The notes beneath the pieces are model-generated. The model did no database searches, was not told the origin of the DNA, and was given only the letters and a program-made list of their open reading frames with translations. Source: Fidelibacterota bacterium (lineage in GTDB: Bacteria > Fidelibacterota > Marinisomatia > Marinisomatales > TCS55). Taken from it: a stretch of DNA of 6,826 nt. This document shows, piece by piece, positions 6,645 to 6,826 of this stretch. The DNA is taken from NCBI GenBank assembly GCA_014239505.1, contig JAAZYT010000188.1, forward strand, positions 1 to 6,826, in the 5' to 3' direction. A program made the translations under genes and the position numbers. Within the stretch, counting starts at the first letter, position 1. Each line of letters starts with the position of its first letter.

Positions 6645-6826
6645 ATGATTAAACGAATTTTATTTTTAGGCGTTATTAGTTTTGGCCTTGCGCAAGAGGT
6701 CTCCCTTGAAAAAGAAAAGGCTTTAGAACAACCAAAAAATTATTTGTCTCGCGGGCTTTTTGATCATAAAACTGGTATAACTTTTATTGGATATTCTCGA
6801 ACCTTATTAAACATTAAACAACATGA
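6645..6826 (+). CDS. Exported protein, 5' end only
   Basis: An open frame of 60 codons running off the window edge. It starts with a clear signal peptide (MIKRILFLGVISFGLA, likely cleavage before Gln17). The mature start is Glu/Lys-rich, followed by NYLSRGLFDHKTG and an aromatic stretch (TFIGYSRTLLN). No domain can be named from this much. The signal peptide style, the lack of a Shine-Dalgarno sequence and the return to AT-rich sequence resemble the host-style genes to the left, so the foreign-looking segment probably ends before this gene. It could be an envelope or outer-membrane protein, but that is a guess. Confidence 0.65.
   Translation, partial: MIKRILFLGVISFGLAQEVSLEKEKALEQPKNYLSRGLFDHKTGITFIGYSRTLLNIKQH

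Overview
The window looks like an AT-rich bacterial chromosome of the FCB type (Fibrobacteres-Chlorobi-Bacteroidetes and relatives). A marine Neomarinimicrobiota (SAR406)-like organism is my best guess. The reasons are low G+C, short signal peptides, almost no recognisable Shine-Dalgarno sequences before the host-style genes, and the gene types present: a DUF5362-like membrane protein, a nucleotide-translocase-like transporter with HEAT repeats and a cyclic-nucleotide domain, and an exported YidD-like protein. No rRNA or other taxonomic marker is present, so this placement is inference.

Positions 3-3637 (+) hold a small three-helix membrane protein and, 8 nt later, a 1056-residue protein that joins an MFS/ATP-ADP-translocase-like membrane domain, a long HEAT-like helical region and a C-terminal cyclic-nucleotide-binding domain. 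Positions 3650-4884 (-) hold a converging two-gene unit. It comprises an exported 5'-nucleotidase-like metallophosphoesterase that has lost several metal and catalytic residues and carries a Cys-x-Cys motif, and a small membrane protein with a helical tail, translationally coupled through TAATG. Positions 4902-5510 (+) start divergently only 17 nt away and encode a protein with a signal peptide, a YidD domain and a glycine-rich membrane tail.

The character changes at 5501-5538. The 5' half of a tRNA-Thr(CGT) gene is clear (acceptor strand, D arm, 5' anticodon stem, whole anticodon loop), but it stops exactly after the loop and the 3' half is not found in the window. To its right lie about 390 nt without a gene. 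They hold five direct copies of TGTAGTGT, a long inverted repeat around two of these copies, and an elaborate promoter/operator (14/15-matched inverted repeat arms flanking a TTGACA promoter whose -10 lies in a palindrome). This region leads into a two-gene cassette (5930-6537): a four-helix membrane protein and a 66-residue XRE-family regulator overlapping by ATGA. The cassette is visibly richer in G+C and has a good Shine-Dalgarno sequence, unlike its neighbours. At 6645 host-style sequence returns with the start of an exported protein cut off by the window edge.

My reading is that 5539 to about 6640 is one end, or a remnant, of an integrated element that used the tRNA-Thr anticodon loop as its target. 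Its repeats would be candidate arm-type recombinase sites and its membrane-protein/XRE pair the cargo. No integrase is visible, so this remains a hypothesis.
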